Shown piece by piece: positions 50,033 to 60,948 of a stretch of 64,000 nt of DNA (position 1 is the first letter of the stretch; each line of letters begins with the position of its first letter). Source of the stretch: Perca fluviatilis. Lineage: Eukaryota; Chordata; Actinopteri; Perciformes; Percidae. Position numbers and translations under genes: made by a program. The stretch covers positions 2,912,579-2,976,578 of the forward strand of contig NC_053123.1 in NCBI RefSeq assembly GCF_010015445.1, given 5' to 3'. Under the pieces are notes generated by a model. The model did no database searches. It worked only from the letters and a program-made list of their open reading frames with translations, and was not told the DNA's origin.

Positions 50033-53000
50033 TCCTTGCTGCGGTTAGGGCGACTGGGTTCCCTCAAGGTAATAATAATTGAATTGCCTTCCAAACGTTA
50101 AACATATACTCTCTTTGTATACCCCACCGTAATAGGGACCAGGGACAGTTTTATCCGAGACAGTGGCGGTGAAATACTTGGCTCTATGCGGCTGTCTCCT
50201 TCGTACTGACCCCGAGACGTCATCTATGGATCCCAGCACCGATAAAGGGGCAATAGATGGGAGTTCTTTACCTTTACCTTAGGCACACCTGTCGTAACAT
50301 TACCTCTGGGCTACTACATTTAACCAGAACTATTTCACAACCATTTCAGCATAACGCATTATCAATTTAATGCGCAAACCAAAACCTAACGGTTGGAAAA
50401 GGCTAATCTCTGAGCTTCACACGACCATGGTGGAATCTGCGAAAAACGGAGTTCACGTTAGCTGCTTTTCTGTGTACAGCACTAAGTGGCTAACCAGCTT
50501 AACACCGCATGACGAAAACAAATGTCAAGACAACGAACACTACAATTAGCATATACGTGTTCTCTTTTCTTTTAATTTAGTTTTGTCATTGTATTTGTAA
50601 CTTGAAGTTGTTTTGCTATTTTATAGTGTGCGATACTTCTGTCTGGTGATAAATACATCGTGACTTAGTAAATGTCCTTATGGTTCAAATAACCAGTCAG
50701 GGATGTCTGTTTTTGGCTAATCTTGCTAATGAAATACCTAACAAATACGGTTACTTAATGACATTTCAAAGACCTTTTTTTTTCCCACAGCAGACGTGTT
50801 GACATGTCATAGTAGGAAAAGCACAGGTGTATTCAAACCCATTACTGATGGCTGCATTCCACTTAGGAGAGGTCCTGGTATTAAACCATTACTGATGGCT
50901 GCATTCCACTTAGGAGAGACCCTGGTATTAAACCATTACTGATGGCTGCATTCCACTTAGGAGAGGTCCTGGTATTAACTACTGATGGCTGCATTCCACT
51001 TAGGAGAGCCCTGATATTAAACCATTACTGATGGCTGCATTCCACTTAGGAGAGACCCTGGTATTAAACCATTACTGATGGCTGCATTCCACTTAGGAGA
51101 GGTCCTGATATTAAACCATTACTGATGGCTGCATTCCACTTGAGAGAGGTCCTGGTATTAAACCATTACTGATGGCTGCATTCCACTTAGGAGAGGCCCT
51201 GGTATTAAACCATTACTGATGGCTGCATTCCACTTAGGAGAGACCTGGTATTAAACCATTACTGATGGCTGCATTCCACTTAGGAGAGACCCTGGTATTA
51301 AACCATTATTGATGGCTGCATTCCACTTAGGAGAGGTCCTGGTATTAAACCATTACTGATGGCTGCATTCCACTTAGGAGAGGTCCTGGTATTAAACCAT
51401 TACTGATGGCTGCATTCCACTTAGGAGAGGTCCTGGTATTGTGCATGCTGACTCACTGAAATATCTTACTGGGACACTTGATGGAACTGAGCCATCGTTA
51501 AGGTTATCAACTTCAGCTGTGCTTTTCCTACTATGACAAGTCAACATGTCTGCTGTGAAAAAAGGGCCATTCAAAATCATTTAAAACACAATAGAGCCAC
51601 AAGCAGCGCTGCTCATTTATTTGCAACGTTGCCCTCACTGATCAATACAATCAATTCAATTCATATAGCCGGATATTCTTACCCTGACACATAATAACTT
51701 AATAAGTACATTCATACTCCTTTTGGAACAATAGCTTGTTGTCATCCAATAAAGGAAGATATATTAACATGATAGCACCCTGGATATAAAGAAGTAAACA
51801 TGTAATGTTGACAAATGTCCATATACAATAGGCTATCATTGAAACTTTGGTGCCGCAAAAGAATTCAATATTACCTTAAATGTAACTGGAATTGTACAAC
51901 AAAATACAAAAGAAGAGCCCCAGTAAATTGCAGTAAAATACTGTGACTGTTGGTGAAACCAACATAGCTACCACCTGGATCCAGCACATTACATGACTCC
52001 TACACCTATTAAATAAAAAAAACCTCTGTATGATAATGTAGGATGCTCTCAGGGCAACATTATATGAGTTGACTTCAACGGTAGTGAAAGGGGGCAACAT
52101 CCGCAGTCCTTGTTCTGTTTTTGCGGCATTTTTCCATGTTGAATGCGGTTGCCTATGTATGTTTGGCACTCCTACCGAAAGTTGTCTGTGCTCTTCTGCA
52201 GTGTCTCCAGTTGGAGAGCTGGGGCGTCCTGAGGAGTAGCTCGGCTGCTTCCTTCTGCACTCAGGCTAAAGAGCCCGCAAAGCCAGCGAAGAAGACAAAG
52301 GCTGCTGGCAAGAGTAAGGCCATTTGATTCTTTTTCACTTTATAAAGTTTGAAATTTAGGGTTTAAAGTTTTGCTGTATGGTTGCTATTGTGTTTATGTA
52401 TATATTTTACCCATTTTTTTTCTTGTACATACTATAGGTGTATGTATGGTTTAGGATTTAGTTATGCTGATTTCAATTGTAACTAATGTTTTCTTACAGT
52501 ACATCAAATGTGCCTTAATATAAGTTCTAATATACGTTCTAAAATGTGTCATCCATTCCATCCAATGTTAAAATTAAGTTTGGAATTGCTTGTGTTACGG
52601 ATTGTGTTTATTGTGAATATAAATAGTGTACAGTATAAATAATTATAAACCATAGTTCAGGGTTTCCCCCAGAAAAGTTGTTTAGCCCGGTGGCCAGTGT
52701 CTTTTTGTTCGACGAGGGCCCAGCTGGGGCCAGTCCCAGACTGATGGCAGCAGTAATGTAGAGCCCAATACTGTAGTTTCTGTGATAATGGACCAAATTG
52801 CGAAATTGAGAATTTAAAACGCTATTTGACAGATTCCACAGGGCCCTACATTTAAGTGCTCATATTGTGCTTTTTGGCTTTTTCCCTTTCCTTTATTGTG
52901 TTATATATCTTTTTTTGTGCACGTTATAGGTTTACAAAGTGAAAAGCGCAAAGTCTCCCCCCCAAAGAGACTCACCATCTCCAACAGAAAACACTGTTCA

Positions 53001-55670
53001 CCAACTGCTCCAAACAGCTCTATTGTAGTCCAGCCTTTACTTCAGAGACCAACATGGTCACTTTGGAACACACGTTATAATGCTCGCCTAGCTGCTAGCG
53101 TGGCACGCCCTCATACTCTGCTTCTGACTGGCTAGTAGTCCTTACCTAGGTACTGTCAGGGCACGCCCTCATACTCTGCTTCTGACTGGCTAGTAGTCCT
53201 TACCTAGGTACTGTCAGGGCACGCCCTCATACTCTGCTTCTGACTGGCTAGTAGTCCTTACCTAGCTACTGTCAGGGCACGCCCTCATACTCTGCTTCTG
53301 ACTGGCTAGTAGTCCTTACCTAGGTACTGTCAGGGCACACCCTCATACTCTGCTTCTGACTGGCTAGTAGTCCTTACCTAGGTACTGTCAGGGCACACCC
53401 TCATACTCTGCTTCTGACTGGCTAGTAGTCCTTATCTAGGTACTGTCAGGGCACACCCTCATACTCTGCTTCTGACTGGCTAGTAGTCCTTACCTAGGTA
53501 CTGTCAGGGCACACCCTCATACTCTGCTTCTGACTGGCTAGTAGTCCTTACCTAGGTACTGTCAGGGCACGCCCTCATACTCTGCTTCTGACTGGCTAGT
53601 AGTCCTTACCTAGGTACTGTCAGGGCACGCCCTCATACTCTGCTTCTGACTGGCTAGTAGTCCTTACCTAGGTACTGTCAGGGCACGCCCTCATACTCTG
53701 CTTCTGACTGGCTAGTAGTCCTTATCTAGGTACTGTCAGGGCACGCCCTCATACTGTTTCTGACTGGCTAGTAGTCCTTACCTAGCTACTGTCAGGGCAC
53801 ACCCTCATACTGTTTCTGACTGGCTAGTAGTCCTTACCTAGCTACTGAGCATGTGCGACTCCCAACAAAGATGGAACAGAAGTGTGATGTCTCACTCTGT
53901 AGCTAAAGCGGAGAGCTCAACACACAGGGTGAAAAGAGGAGCTGCAGCAATGTGCAGTACAAGAAAAATATGGTGTTTTCTGAAAATTAAACCATGTAAA
54001 CCTCTTCTGGGACAACCTCTAAATACAATTATGAACCTGAAAATGAGCATAATATGAGCACTTTAAGTCAGTGCTAAAAGCTAACTGGAGATTTTAAAAT
54101 ATATGATATATAAGTTTCCAACCAAGCCACCCCACTGTAACTGCAGTTTAAAAAACGACTTAAAAATACCTAAAAAAAAGAAATTCCCACTGGCTTAGGC
54201 CTGGTGGGGGGTAACTTGTGCCCAGTGGGCCACCAGGCTTAAAATACACTGGGGAAACCCTGTAGTTTATGTATTTTGATAAATGAATATTTTGTTGCTG
54301 TAAACTTAATTTTTCTGATTGGAAAATTACAGGAAATCATCTTTTATTTTTTTTCATAATAGCCTTTTTTCTCCAATAACAGTTACCCACGAGAAAGAGA
54401 AGCAGGGAAGCGGGTTTCATCCTCACACTCACTACACCCGATCTTTCCGGGTGTACTATAGGACATTCATTCATTTAACCATTGTGAAGGATGATTTCCA
54501 GTTTTGTAGAATACACTTTTCCCAGCTGTGTCCGCAAGTAATATAAGTATCCCGTTTGGACTACTGCAATGGAGTCTTGTCTGGGGTCCCCAGCAAAACC
54601 CTAGACACGCTCCAGTATGTCCAAAACTCTGCCTCCAGGGTCCTGGCAGCACAATGTTCTATTAGTTATTAAAAGTTATAATCTAGGTTTAGTTGAGATT
54701 AATACAGTCTAAGACATTTCAACATCATTGTAATTTCACAGGTTTTAGGGAACTTGGAAGTCATGCCACTTTTCTGTAAGTGTTTGTTATTATTATTATT
54801 TTTAAATTATTTTTGCGGCATTTCCACCTCTTAATGGACAGGACAGCTAGGTGAGAAAGAGGAGAGAGATGGGGGAAGACATGCAGGAAATCGTCACAGG
54901 TCGGACTCGAACCCTTGACCTGTGCGTCGAGGCATACACCTCTAAGTATATGTGCGCCTGCTCTACCCACTGAGGCAACCCGGCCACGTGTTTGTTATTA
55001 TTTAACTACTCTTGTCCCATTTACCATTTTCCTCAGCAGCAGAGGCTCCAGATGACAGAGCAACCTTGCTGGCCTACAAGACAGCAGTTGCCTTCCCAGT
55101 TAAACTTTCCGAGTCTGGGCCTTTCCCAACACAGTCTCTAGGTGTAACTGAACCAGTGGCCAGCCCCGCTGCCACCGCAGAAACGATTGTAGCCGCAGCA
55201 TCTGTCACTGCTGCCAGTGAACCAGCTGTTGCTGACCCAGATGTTGCTCAGGTTATGCCTGACACCGCTCCGCCTGTAGTTGACGCAGCCCCCCTAGCTG
55301 CTGAGGCCCTGGTCGATGCAAGCGGTAAAACCTCCGCACCAGACGGCACTCCAGTCGCAGCCTCCGCCACAGAGGACGCAGTCCCGGCCGCCGCAGCCTC
55401 CTCTGAGCCTGGTGATCCAGCAGCTGACGGGTCGTCCTCCTCATCGTCCAGCGATTCGGACTCAGACTCAGACTCTGACTCTGAGGACGAGAAGTCACAA
55501 GTGAAGACTGAAACCAAGACCTCGCCACCAGAGGTGTCAGAATCCACTGTGAAAGAAGTCCAAGAGGTTGCATCAGAAGTGAAACAAGACGCCAATGAAG
55601 CGAAGAAGGAAGTTCCACCGGAACCTGAAGTTACTCCCACTTGTGCTGCTGAGGCTGCAGAGGAGGCCTC

Positions 55671-55710
<40 letters not shown>

Positions 55711-58539
55711 CCCACAGAAGCAATTCAAGCCATAGTCGAGGCTCCCAGCGTTAGCTCCGAAGAGTTAGTAGACCCCGCTCCTGAGATCGCCACTGCCACC
55801 AAAGACACCGTGACCAGCCCTGAAGTTCTGGCGGAAGCTGCGGTGGAACCTGCTCCAGAAGTAATAGAAGACGTTGCGTCTCCTGCCATCCCCGTTGCGC
55901 AAGTAGAAACTCCAGCTGAAGTTGTGATCGAGGCTGCAACTCAAGAAAAATCCCCAGCTGATGCTCCCGTAGAAACCACAGAGCCTGCCTCTGCCCAAGC
56001 CCTTGGAGAAGCTGCCGAAGCCCCCTCAGAAACTACTGAAGCTGCCCCTGTAGAAGCTGCTGCAGAGCCTGTAGAAGCTGAAGCTGCCCCCACTGACGTG
56101 GCTGCCGAGGCTGCAGCTGAAGTTTTGGCCCCCGTGGAGAGCACCGAGGAGCTGGTGGACCCTGCTCCAGTCATAGCTGAAGCTGCCCCCACTGAAGCGG
56201 CTGCCAGGGCTGCAGCTGAAGTTTTGGCCCCCGTGGAGAGCACAGAGGAGCTGGTGGACCCTGCTCCAGTCATAGCTGAAGCTGCCCCCACTGAAGTGGC
56301 TGCTGAGGCTGAAGCTGCCCCTGTAGAAGCTGCTGCAGAGCCTGTAGAAGCTGAACCTGCCCCCAGTGAAGTGGCTGCCGAGGCTGCAGCTGAAGTTTCG
56401 GCCCCCGCGGAGAGCACCGAGGAGCTGGTGGACCCTGCTCCAGTCGTAGCTGAAGCTGCGGGAGAGGAGCTGCAGGCGGAGTCCCCTGTTGAACCATCTG
56501 AGGGTACACACTTCACCACAATATTCCTCAAATCTCTACCTCTCCCTTTCCTATTTATGGAGCTTTGAGCCCATACAGATGACCATACTTTTCTCTCTAT
56601 CTTTTTCACAACACAGTCTGTGTACTGTTAGTTAACCAGGTGTCAACTCCCTCACATACAGTAGTTGCTGTTGCTTTCACAGCTTTTTAATATCATCCCT
56701 GGATTATTTTAAATATCCTTACGTTTAGCTTCTGTTCCATCACTATGACATCTAACATCCCATTGCCCTGATTTTGAGTTTGTTTTGCATGAGGTAGATG
56801 TAGTGTGCACGTACTTTAACCAGGGCTTTGTGACGTATTTCATTTCCCTAAGCATTTTCTGCATTCTTCTATTTCTTGAACATTTGCTTTTTCTATTGCT
56901 TGCATTCTACTAATTGAAGTTTTTCTTTGACCCTGCCTTACAACTATGCTGTTGCTGTCAACGTATAATCAAGGAGGTGTTGCTTGTGCCACTAATTCTG
57001 CTCATGTTTCTGCCTTCTTCCCCACTTTTAGTGACTCAGGAATCTACCACCTGTCTTTATTTTAACCCCCCTATATTTCTCTCATAGTTGACTCTTTTTG
57101 ATATTTTGCAAACTTTGACTCATTGTTGTCGTTCATAATGTCTCTTTTTGTATGAAATATGGTTACAGGTTTTAATGTTAAGGTGATAAATAATGCCATT
57201 GTTCGGATTCATTGTGCCAGGTAATGTTATTGCTAACGGTAATGTTAGAGTGCACATGGTCGTACTGGGTTAGGGTTACAGTGAAGATGTGTTAAAAGGC
57301 CTCCTGTCCCTGACAGAAGCTGGGAGTGGTTGGAGTCAGAGGAGGTATTTCAGGAAGCAGGATTACACAGTTACCGAGATGTTTAGAAAACAAATCCTTC
57401 GATCATAGTCATAATATGAGTATTCTATGTCCAACTGATTAGCAGCTCCCAACCAGTGCTAACCAATGATTAAGATCCTAATTACAAATGCATTCCTGCA
57501 ACTACAGCCCTTTGTTACACTTTTTTTGCCCCAACACTTCTCTGACCAACTGGGTAATTATGCTTCCTGGTCAACACCCTCCTCACACTGGTCAATAATT
57601 TTACCATTTGTTAAATTCCTCTTCTTTTTTTTTTAAAAACTTTGTGCATCTGTTCTTTACCTGGAAGCCTGTGGGATAAGCATGGTTTTGATTAATGAAA
57701 ATATGTCTTCAATTTATGTATCTGTGATTGTGAATGTTTTTTTTTCACTGCCTCACATGTTTATAACCTTATTGTCACAGCATGCTCAGGAGGTTTTTCC
57801 AGACCAATTTAGATGTCAAAGTAAATTAAAGAACATTATGCACCTGTTTAATCAAAAGCATCAAAGCCTAGTTTCCAACCCACACTTTGATTTTGACTTT
57901 GTGCCCTTTTTTAAAATCCATTTCATGTGTGCCTCTGCCAGTATCTTTATTGTTTCTAGTAGGAGCTGTCTCTATTGTCTGCAAGCATGTTAACCTTCAC
58001 ATACTTTTCCCTCACAAACACGATCCTTGAGGCTTTTCACACCAGTGTGTCTCCACACTGTTGGGGGTAATGAGGCCTACCGCCATAGGAAATGCCCCAC
58101 AATAAACCACCTTTGTCAGCAGGTGTGAATATGTAAATAGGCTGTTGCTTAAAAATCTTTGAAGATATTTACAAAGTAAGCCACATTTTTATTCTCATTT
58201 TATGGCTTATTAGAAATGCCTAGACCAAGTGGTAACTACAGCTTGTGTTGCCTGAAAATCATTAACCGTGACAAGGACAGAGGATAACCTTGTGCTATGT
58301 TTGTTGTAATGCACGAACTGCTGGAAGAGTTTTACCCAGCTTGCTTACATGCCTTTTTTGTTTCTTTCCCTCCTTGTGCAGAGGCTCCAGCGGCGGCACC
58401 TCCAGAGCCCGATGAGCCTTTTGACAACAGCACTTATAAAAACTACCAGCACCACAACTACACCCCCTTCACATTTGCAGACCTGGATGTAGAGATGGCC
58501 AAGTTCCGTCTCCCGCAGCCCTCCTCCATCAGACACTAG
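50024..58539 (+). CDS. ndufv3: ndufv3: NADH dehydrogenase [ubiquinone] flavoprotein 3, complex I accessory subunit, 4 exons
   Basis: Exons: 50024-50068, 52202-52313, 55037-56503 and 58382-58539 (TAG 58537-58539), 1782 nt, 593 aa. NDUFV3 sits in the matrix-side N module of complex I beside NDUFV1/NDUFV2. Exon 1 gives the presequence start ([15 protein letters not shown]). Exon 2 is a Ser/Lys-rich linker. Exon 3 is the large alternative exon. Exon 4 carries the diagnostic C-terminus [14 protein letters not shown], then [20 protein letters not shown], which matches mammalian NDUFV3 closely. Exon 3 is phase 1-1; skipping it gives 104 aa, like the 108-aa short human isoform, while inclusion gives the long isoform known in mammals. 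The exon 3 acceptor is a run of CAGs (55034-55042), so it may splice at alternative NAG sites one codon apart. The upstream chimeric gene is its tandem paralogue. Confidence 0.95.
50770..51568. mobile_element. TIR element with internal 48-bp minisatellite, copy B
   Basis: Inverted relative of 6275-6910, in ndufv3 intron 1. The ends carry GTCATAGTAGGAAAAGCAC and its complement. About twelve units of 48 bp lie between about 50850 and 51440. Confidence 0.87.
52658..54262. mobile_element. hAT-like element in ndufv3 intron 2, host of a second insertion
   Basis: CAGGGTTTCCCCCAG at the left is inverted to CTGGGGAAACCCTG at the right. TAGTT flanks both sides (52653-52657 and 54263-54267). The TTAA-type element 52855-54065 is nested inside. 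Confidence 0.82.
52855..54065. mobile_element. TTAA-type element with internal 58-bp minisatellite, copy 2
   Basis: The ends GTGCTCATATTGTGC and ATAATATGAGCAC are inverted and abut TTAA. About thirteen units of 58 bp run from about 53104 to 53850, on the opposite strand to copy 1 at 43711. Confidence 0.87.
54790..54985 (-). mobile_element. tRNA-derived SINE just upstream of ndufv3 exon 3
   Basis: Minus-strand head GCCGGGTTGCCTCAGTGGG, box B GGTTCGAGTCC, and the same tail as the SINE at 25631. It ends about 50 nt before the exon 3 acceptor. Confidence 0.8.
55037..56503 (+). CDS. ndufv3: ndufv3 exon 3: large alternative exon (489 codons)
   Basis: It begins with TAEAPDD and [17 protein letters not shown], comparable to the Phe-Pro segment of human long NDUFV3. 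It then runs through low-complexity sequence: a Ser/Asp tract at about 55432-55490 (human NDUFV3 also has a poly-Ser/Asp tract), an Ala tract coded by a (CAG)n run at about 55673-55711, and a Pro/Ala/Glu region. From about 56090 there are three copies of a unit with the core [11 protein letters not shown], plus an older relative ([13 protein letters not shown]) near 55755. The last 145 nt are almost identical to the matching part of the chimeric gene's exon 3. Confidence 0.88.
56504..58381. other. ndufv3 intron 3, nothing notable
   Basis: T-rich single-copy-looking sequence. An open frame at 57682-57993 has no recognisable domain and is not supported as a gene. Confidence 0.5.
58382..58539 (+). 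CDS. ndufv3: ndufv3 terminal exon: conserved complex I-binding C-terminus
   Basis: This exon encodes the only strongly conserved part of NDUFV3, from [17 protein letters not shown] to PQPSSIRH and the stop. It is shared by long and short isoforms in mammals and accounts for most of the ~10-kDa subunit. The chimeric gene has no counterpart and ends with F6 exons instead. Confidence 0.93.
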
Positions 58540-59054
58540 AAGAGTTGGCCTGGCTGCAAACTGTTAATGTTGCTGAGAGATAATGGTGATGGTGTTGTAC
58601 CTTTTTATGATGATTATCCCCTCGACTGTCAGATCAGCATGACATTCTGCTGTTAAATGTTATATTATTAAAGAACACAAATGAGAAATGAAGTCTGTTT
58701 TTGTCTGGCATGATTGTGTTTTGTCTTATATAAAGGAATAATCATAAGGGAAAGGCACAGATCAAAAGCTTCTTTTATGCTGTTTTTCTGCCTTAGGCGG
58801 GTCATTTGAATAGAGCTGAGTGTGCAAGTGGTTTATCGGTGTTTCTATTTTAATTATACAATTTTCCCCACTCCCTTAGCCTGCCTGCTTGCACATAATG
58901 TCCTAATTATCATAGCTATATGCATTCTTTAAGGGGTAAACAGTCTGCATATATTGTTCTGTTTGTGTATTAATGTGTATTTAATAAGAATATGCATAAA
59001 GGAGTGTAAAGGTGGAGATATACAGTACATAGAAAATGTGTTATGTAAACGGGG
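58540..59054. other. ndufv3 3' UTR and short spacer to pknox1
   Basis: About 130 nt of 3' UTR to the ATTAAA, then under 400 nt of A+T-rich sequence before the CpG-rich pknox1 start. Confidence 0.5.
58667..58672 (+). terminator. ndufv3: Poly(A) signal of ndufv3 (ATTAAA)
   Basis: ATTAAA, the commonest variant hexamer, lies about 130 nt after the stop and is followed by T/G-rich sequence. Confidence 0.6.
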
Positions 59055-59246
59055 GCAGTGAATAGCGTTTGCCAAGCAAAAACCCAGGAGGGCGAGGGAC
59101 AGGCAGCAGGACGTCATGTCTCCGCCCACCTTGTAAATATGCATGAGCCGAGCGCTCCTGCGTGCCCTTACGCGATGACGCAACGCGACAACTGCGGGTC
59201 CCGATTGCTGCAGCCGCTTGTCAGTGTGACGAAGATTGGCACTCAG
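59055..59246 (+). promoter_or_regulatory. pknox1: CpG-rich pknox1 promoter and first, non-coding exon
   Basis: Sequence from about 59050 to 59420 is clearly richer in G+C and CpG than its surroundings. A consensus donor (actcag|GTAAGC at 59246/59247) ends a probable 5' UTR exon; the next exon is 60887-60999. The transcription start cannot be placed, so the left border is approximate. Confidence 0.5.
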
Positions 59247-60886
59247 GTAAGCTGTCACTCAAAATCCCTCTTTTTCCGTTCCCTATCAATCAAACAATCT
59301 GGGCCGCACGCAAAAATGCCCCGGGGCGAGGAGCGCGGACCTAGTCAGAGCAGCGGAGGGTGTTTTTTGAAGGGAAGCAGAAGCGGCAGAGCTCCGGGAA
59401 TAAAAAAAAAATCTGTATACACGGGAGGGGGGGGGTAAAAAATATGTCGGCGTTTTTGGGGCAGAGGAGGATTGTGGAAAAGCAAAAGGCGAGAGCTAGA
59501 AACGAGGCCCGACAGTTGTAATGTTAGCGCTGAGGGGAGGGGAAGGAGAGGGCAGCTGTCCCCGCTTGATTGATTGACTGATGTGGGAAGGATTTGAGGA
59601 TCAACCGGGGCTTGCCTGGTGTGAAGCCACTACTTCTTAATATCATTGCAGACGAATTACTATATAATGCTGGCAAGAAATGCATATTCATTTAAAATGT
59701 TAATTCAAAAATGCTAACGCTCCTGGAGCTGTTTTGTTATATGGGCAAAGGACTCGCTTCGTATTAATCCGCAGCGGAGTCTTTTTTTGTACCTGGCTAG
59801 CTAGGTTAGCTTGTTTTTTTGGCAGTGACCCCCCCCCCCCCTTGCTAAATATGGCGCTACACATTTGGCCTCATCGTACCAGCATGAGAAACATTTTTAA
59901 GTTAACAGTTAGCTAACGTTACCATACTAACGTTAGCAGTAGCTCGGCCAGACGGTTGCTCTTTTGAGTTAACCTTAGATTGGGTTCGCGAGCTAACTCC
60001 AATGTAGCTTTAACGTTACAGGCTAGCTAATAAATATTGTGGGGAAGAAAACAATGCTTACTCCCACCGAGCTGCTTTGTCTGAGAATAACACTAACGTT
60101 ATGTTAGTTCAAGGATAGTTAGCTTATGTTAGTCCAAAGGATTTTGTAAACTTTTATCTCCCCTTGCCGCCACGAACGGTGGGCAGCTAACACAGGGCTA
60201 AAAGCTAACGTTAAGTTTATCGTGGTGGGTGTGTTAGCAGTTGCAGGGTAACATAATAGGGTCATAAGCTCACTATTAGGCTATAACAACGCACCTCGGG
60301 GTCGGTATATCCATCTCCTCTTTGTTCTTTAAGACCGGTATGAACAGAAGTGTTTATGGACGTTGAGGAGATATAACGTTAACGTTGTTGAAATCAATTA
60401 CACCACGCAGTCCCTTCATATAACGTTAACGTTACTCAGTGTATTTTTTTCCTGCGGATGGCCCCACTTTTTCTTGTTTTGCCCAGACGTGTGTGCATAT
60501 CAGCGCAGAACATTAAACATTTGAGTTTTACATGATATTTTTGTTCTCATTACTTCCGATTATTTTTTTTCCTACATGTCCTTCAAAGGCTGCATTTTAT
60601 TATCATGTTTGACTTATTTTAGAGGAAATATTTGATCATAAGTCAGTGTGTAATGCTTACCCAACGTAAGGTTACATTAATAAGCCTTTATGTTCAAATA
60701 ACAATTATTTGTAGTATAAAAGTAAGCTTGTATGTTCTTGTCACACCCACCTGTTTACAAAGCTTACGATAATCTTTCATTCTGACAGTATGCCGGTTTG
60801 GCTACATTATTATATTAAAAGTTTTCCTGCCTACACTTCAGGCATCTCTTACAGGTAGTCTAACTGGAACTTTGTGTATTGTGTAG
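59247..60886. other. pknox1 intron 1
   Basis: It has several TAACGTTA-type motifs (about 59920-60430) and a C run at about 59829-59840. No exon or mobile element could be supported. Confidence 0.5.
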
Positions 60887-60913
60887 GTTGGCCACCTGTC
60901 CCTGCTCTCTATA

Positions 60914-60943
60914 ATGCCCCAGTGTTTGCAGCAACTGCAGTGA
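60914..60943 (+). other. Upstream ORF in the pknox1 5' UTR
   Basis: An ATG at 60914 opens a 9-codon frame (MPQCLQQLQ) that stops with TGA at 60941-60943, five bases before the pknox1 ATG. The frame is different from that of pknox1. Such a close uORF often lowers or tunes translation of the main frame; the effect here is inferred. Confidence 0.5.
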
Positions 60944-60948
60944 ACGTG

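Noticed and set aside
53104..53850. Regular direct repeats resembling a CRISPR array
   Set aside because: The 58-bp units are contiguous with no unique spacers, lie in a eukaryotic intron and sit inside a transposon. The 46- and 48-bp arrays are rejected for the same reason.
55248..56609. Long minus-strand frames opposite ndufv3 exon 3
   Set aside because: Same cause: codon-repeat composition of the sense strand leaves other frames open.
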